From positions 1 to 8,485 of the forward strand of contig DALTWQ010000055.1 of NCBI GenBank assembly GCA_029987025.1: DNA of 8,485 bases, given 5' to 3'. Within the stretch, counting starts at the first letter, position 1, and each line of letters opens with the position of its first letter. The DNA comes from Methanocorpusculum sp. (GTDB taxonomy: Archaea; Halobacteriota; Methanomicrobia; Methanomicrobiales; Methanocorpusculaceae). The notes beneath the pieces are model-generated. The model was not told the origin of the DNA and did no database searches. It saw nothing but the letters and a program-made list of their open reading frames with translations. Below are positions 6,056 through 8,485 of the stretch, piece after piece. The translations under genes and the position numbers were made by a program.

Positions 6056-7156
6056 TCACGCCATCGCCGCTTCAGGCGCTATAGTGTATGGAATCGGGAG
6101 AATCTTTCCCATATCGAACATAAGCGGGTTATCCCAGTGGCGGTGATAGACAATATCTGCAAATCCGCTCTTCGGATGATACACAATCGACCACTGCGTA
6201 AGACCGCGGCCGCCTGTTTCAGGCGTCTGCTGAATAGACTCCAGGATATCGAATGATTCCGATGTGTTAAGATGATATCCCTTCGCCTCGAGCTGCGCTT
6301 TTGCAGTCTCATATCTGTCCTGACCATGCCCCGCCGGATAATTTTCAGGAATATCGCAGAGATAGAAGTTTGTCATGAGCTTCTCATCCCAGGTAACCAC
6401 TGTTTCATTATTGATGTAATTGACAATTGCTGTCTTTCCGGATTCATCACAGATGAAGAACTGATAGCCCTTAATCATCCGTGCATCATACTGGTCAAGA
6501 AGCTTTACCGCTTCTTCCGTACTCGCTGCCTTATCCAGAACAAGACGGACAGCAAGCGGGGCATTGATTACCGGATTTCCGCGGTTCTGATAAATCTCCG
6601 GGCCGTCTACCGAATTTACCGCAATTGCAACTCCTTTGATATTCATACCATCCATACAGGCATACGGTGAAACAAGAGCATTTACTGCATTTGACGGGTC
6701 TTTGTTTGCACCTTTGTTCAGCATGCCTACAACAGCGAATGCGAACGATTCATAGCCGTTTTCCGGTTCGGTGTGTACAAGAAGACAGTTGGTATCCCTC
6801 AGATCAAAGTTTCTTCCGAAGAGATAATCAACACCGTCTTCGGCGAAGAAGACAGAACATCCCTGCTTTGCCGGAAGATTCAGTGTTACATTATAGCCCG
6901 GTGCGGCAAGTTCTGCGATACGTTTCTTCAGCAAATCAGCATCAGTAATATGTTCTGCAAGAAGTTCATCGAGCTTGTAATCGCCGCCGGAATATTCTGC
7001 CAGATAGAGATTAAAATCCTCGTAATCTGTCATCTGAGTAATCTCCGGAAGCCGGGCGGGTGTCTCATCAGTTACACAGCCGGCTGAAAAAACACAGCCG
7101 AGAATGATGAGTAACGGGACCGTAAGCAGAAGCGTCTTTTTAACCTGCATATACAT
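6056..7156 (-). CDS. Lipoprotein-like Ntn hydrolase, choloylglycine hydrolase / linear amide C-N hydrolase type
   Basis: Numbering from ATG 7156 (366 residues): a basic start, a hydrophobic stretch (about 9-25) and SAGC with Cys27 as a plausible lipobox, so the protein is exported and probably membrane-anchored. After a linker of about 70 residues the hydrolase begins at KQG-CSVFF, with Cys100 as the candidate N-terminal nucleophile exposed by self-cleavage. It is followed by YLFGRNFDLR (111-120), the Arg and Asp spacing of bile salt hydrolase and penicillin V acylase. MNIKGVAIAVN (about 173-183), FFICDESGKTAIVNY and MTNFYL match further active-site positions. The ending TQWSIVYHPKSGFADIVYHR is typical of the family. 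It would cleave an amide bond of an unknown substrate outside the membrane; bile-salt activity should not be assumed. TTG 7159 and ATG 7150 are alternative starts. No Shine-Dalgarno is seen; TTATTT at 7175-7180 (minus strand) is a possible TATA element. Confidence 0.82.
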   Translation of the reverse strand: MYMQVKKTLLLTVPLLIILGCVFSAGCVTDETPARLPEITQMTDYEDFNLYLAEYSGGDYKLDELLAEHITDADLLKKRIAELAAPGYNVTLNLPAKQGCSVFFAEDGVDYLFGRNFDLRDTNCLLVHTEPENGYESFAFAVVGMLNKGANKDPSNAVNALVSPYACMDGMNIKGVAIAVNSVDGPEIYQNRGNPVINAPLAVRLVLDKAASTEEAVKLLDQYDARMIKGYQFFICDESGKTAIVNYINNETVVTWDEKLMTNFYLCDIPENYPAGHGQDRYETAKAQLEAKGYHLNTSESFDILESIQQTPETGGRGLTQWSIVYHPKSGFADIVYHRHWDNPLMFDMGKILPIPYTIAPEAAMA

Positions 7157-7188
7157 CAAGTTAGTTCTGACAGGAAATAAGGATGCCG

Positions 7189-7195
7189 AAAAAAA
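7189..7195 (-). terminator. U7 tract between the two minus-strand genes
   Basis: Seven As on the plus strand give U7 in the transcript, starting 2 bases after the stop of the 298-residue gene. It could end that transcript and leave the hydrolase gene to its own weak promoter, or allow partial read-through across the 41-base gap. Confidence 0.35.
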
Positions 7196-7197
7196 GA

Positions 7198-8094
7198 TTA
7201 TTCATCACAGAAGAACTCAAGCCGCTTCTGTTTTCCGCCCGCTTTTACCCTGAACTTCTGCTCATTTAAACGTCTGACCTCCTGTTCAAGTACCGGATTT
7301 GCTGCATGAGCAAATGTTGCGGCAGCCTCAAGAGATACCGCATCAGACGGATTCATCAGATATCCGTATGCATCAAGAAGCGAGGCGAACACCTCGTATG
7401 TGAAGAGGTCTTCTTCCGGAAAGAGTGTTTTTAATGCATCGTGGAAGAGGATGCACTGCTCAAACGGATAGAAGCCCTGGTGAACACGTTCTGAAAAAGC
7501 ACGGTTAAGCTTTTTCAGGTTTTCCCTGTCATCCAACGACAACTCCGGGCGGCCGAGATTTGCTGCGAGAATGTCATATATCCGCACCAGTTTCGCGGCA
7601 GAAGGCGCTTTGCCGTCCCGCTGCGCAACAGCATTATGGAGATTCTGCACACGGTTGATTTGAGACAGTGCAGAGTTACGCGGAATCTTATCCTCGGCAA
7701 AAAGCTGCACAATCTCATCAGCAGATAAAGAAATCCCCGGAGCAGATGCGATGTATTCTGCGGTAAAGCGTTCCTTTGAAATAAAACGGAATTTGCGGGA
7801 CAATAAAAGCCGGTGCCGTTCAAGTTCGAAAACAGAATCCCCTCCGTCTGTTACATCATAGCGGAAGTGTTCAATTCTGTATTTGGCAGCCTTTGCAATA
7901 CATTTCAGTTCCAGATCAAAACCGTACAGCGCGGCACAGCGGTTAATCTGGGCCTTTGCCGGAGGCGTTCCGGAAGTTATCAGGCGGGATGCGGAAAATT
8001 TGTGTGCGTCTGAAAATATTTCGCGGACAAGGTAGTATTTGTGCACAGAATTCTGGACACGGAATTCAACCCGGAATAAATCGCCTGATGTCAT
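7198..8094 (-). CDS. Fic-fold protein lacking the catalytic motif (probable pseudoenzyme)
   Basis: A 298-residue soluble protein with no signal peptide or membrane segment. Its layout follows archaeal Fic proteins. The N-terminal segment HKYYLVREIF (18-27) resembles their YYYLV opening. RFTAEYIASAPGISLSADE (109-127) stands where the S/TxxxIEGN inhibitory helix is normally found. IVQLFAEDKIPRNSALSQIN followed by RVQNLHNAV (128-156) matches the ExxxLL-x-I-P-x-xxSL-xEINEVxNHxxA pattern. LVRIYDILAANL (169-180) fits the ELHxxLL helix, and FEQCILFHDALKTLFPEEDLF through LLDAYGYL (211-246) fits the helices around the active site. The defining HPFx[DE]GNGR loop is missing: the aligned stretch reads LFPEEDLFTY, with no catalytic His and no GNGR. 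AMP transfer is therefore unlikely. This is pattern matching by eye, so the fold is probable rather than certain. It sits upstream of the hydrolase gene, same strand, 41 bases apart. Confidence 0.55.
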   Translation of the reverse strand: MTSGDLFRVEFRVQNSVHKYYLVREIFSDAHKFSASRLITSGTPPAKAQINRCAALYGFDLELKCIAKAAKYRIEHFRYDVTDGGDSVFELERHRLLLSRKFRFISKERFTAEYIASAPGISLSADEIVQLFAEDKIPRNSALSQINRVQNLHNAVAQRDGKAPSAAKLVRIYDILAANLGRPELSLDDRENLKKLNRAFSERVHQGFYPFEQCILFHDALKTLFPEEDLFTYEVFASLLDAYGYLMNPSDAVSLEAAATFAHAANPVLEQEVRRLNEQKFRVKAGGKQKRLEFFCDE

Positions 8095-8123
8095 GTGAAT
8101 AATATGTATTGGTTTTCTGCGAT

Positions 8124-8130
8124 GAATAAA
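8124..8130 (-). promoter_or_regulatory. TATA-like element for the Fic-like gene
   Basis: On the minus strand TTTATTC lies 29 bases before ATG 8094, which would place initiation within a few bases of the start codon. No Shine-Dalgarno is seen, in line with a leaderless message. Confidence 0.45.
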
Positions 8131-8201
8131 CCTTATGGGTTTTTGCGGATTGTTTTATTCTCTCTCACCCTGTTTTTTCGCGGCCGGCAAATCCAAAAAC
8201 A

Positions 8202-8208
8202 TATTTAT
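8202..8208 (+). promoter_or_regulatory. TATA box of the right-end surface-protein gene
   Basis: TATTTAT, preceded by CCAAAAACA, ends 21 bases before ATG 8230, the spacing expected for a leaderless archaeal mRNA. Together with the minus-strand element at 8124-8130 it makes 8095-8229 a divergent promoter region. No clear dyad is seen between the two. Confidence 0.6.
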
Positions 8209-8229
8209 CCTGAAACATCATTTAATAAC

Positions 8230-8485
8230 ATGATGACTCCAAAGACGAGTAAAATCAGCCGTGAGGGACAGAAGTCCGCTGTTCTTCACACCGCGGGCAT
8301 CGCAGCAGCAGTTCTGCTTCTGCTTGCTCTTTTCACCGGCAGCTGTGCTGCTGTTGAAATTGTTTCGGATACTGCATGGTATTCTCCCGGACAGAACACG
8401 TACACAATCAATACCGCCGGAGAACTTGCCGGCCTTGCACAGATTGTAAACGGCGAAGCAGAAGGTATTGCTGCAGATTCCTTTG
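8230..8485 (+). CDS. Secreted or membrane-anchored surface protein, 5' end only
   Basis: The frame is open from ATG 8230 to the window end (85 codons). The second ATG (8233) is an alternative start. The N-terminus is basic (KTSKISREGQK), followed by a hydrophobic stretch at about residues 17-42 (AGIAAAVLLLLALFTGSCAA), a signal peptide or membrane anchor. Cleavage near SCAAVE is plausible, and Cys39 could alternatively be a lipid site. The mature start has DTAWYSPGQNTYTINTAGELAGLAQIVNG. The W-Y...FTI/YTI-x-T-A-x-EL-x-GLA-x-VN pattern is the lead-in of many methanogen surface proteins with GLUG-like or parallel beta-helix repeats. The repeats themselves would lie beyond the window. Role inferred: cell-surface adhesin or S-layer-associated protein. 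The gene is transcribed divergently from the Fic-like gene. Confidence 0.72.
   Translation, partial: MMTPKTSKISREGQKSAVLHTAGIAAAVLLLLALFTGSCAAVEIVSDTAWYSPGQNTYTINTAGELAGLAQIVNGEAEGIAADSF

Noticed and set aside
6272..7087. Three plus-strand open frames over the hydrolase gene
   Set aside because: They are shadows of the minus-strand Ntn hydrolase, which has a signal peptide and family motifs. The shadow proteins show no coherent domain.
1..8485. CRISPR array or defence cassette
   Set aside because: No regularly spaced direct repeats and no cas, restriction or recognisable toxin-antitoxin pair; the Fic-like gene has no identifiable partner here.

Overview
The window looks like a piece of a methanogenic archaeal chromosome, probably from the Methanomicrobiales and possibly Methanocorpusculum-like. 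The archaeal call rests on a CobY-type cobinamide-phosphate guanylyltransferase, TATA boxes placed about 20 to 30 bases upstream of start codons with almost no leader, and a RAD55/KaiC-like RecA-fold protein. The genus-level guess is weaker. It comes from base composition and from a secreted protein whose start resembles the large surface proteins of that group.

Left block (1-2504, + strand): the 3' end of tldD, then complete tldE, then a RecA-fold protein with a degenerate P-loop. The three are tightly packed (8-base overlap, then a 5-base gap) and read as one operon. Next is a 307-base AT-rich intergenic region with several inverted repeats. It ends in a strong TATA box with a 9-bp dyad beside it, driving a sodium-coupled NSS/SNF-family transporter (2812-4155).

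Middle block (4156-5979, + strand): directly after the transporter is a roughly 153-base element bounded by imperfect terminal inverted repeats and packed with hairpins. It could be a MITE-like insertion or a structured RNA. It is followed by a cobD-like L-threonine-phosphate decarboxylase gene that overlaps cobY by 13 bases. These two supply the aminopropanol phosphate and the GDP-activated corrinoid used in nucleotide loop assembly of cobamides, the cofactors needed by methanogen methyltransferases.

Right block (6056-8485): two minus-strand genes converge on cobY. They encode a predicted membrane-anchored Ntn hydrolase of the choloylglycine-hydrolase / linear-amide hydrolase type, and upstream of it a 298-residue protein that I read as a Fic-fold protein that has lost its catalytic loop. 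A 135-base divergent promoter region separates the latter from the 5' end of a plus-strand gene for a secreted or membrane-anchored surface protein that runs off the window.

The observations most worth following are the inverted-repeat element at 4160-4312, the degenerate Fic protein, the dyad at the transporter promoter, and the P-loop-less RecA-like protein in the tldD-tldE operon. I see no CRISPR array, tRNA, rRNA or intact transposase gene.
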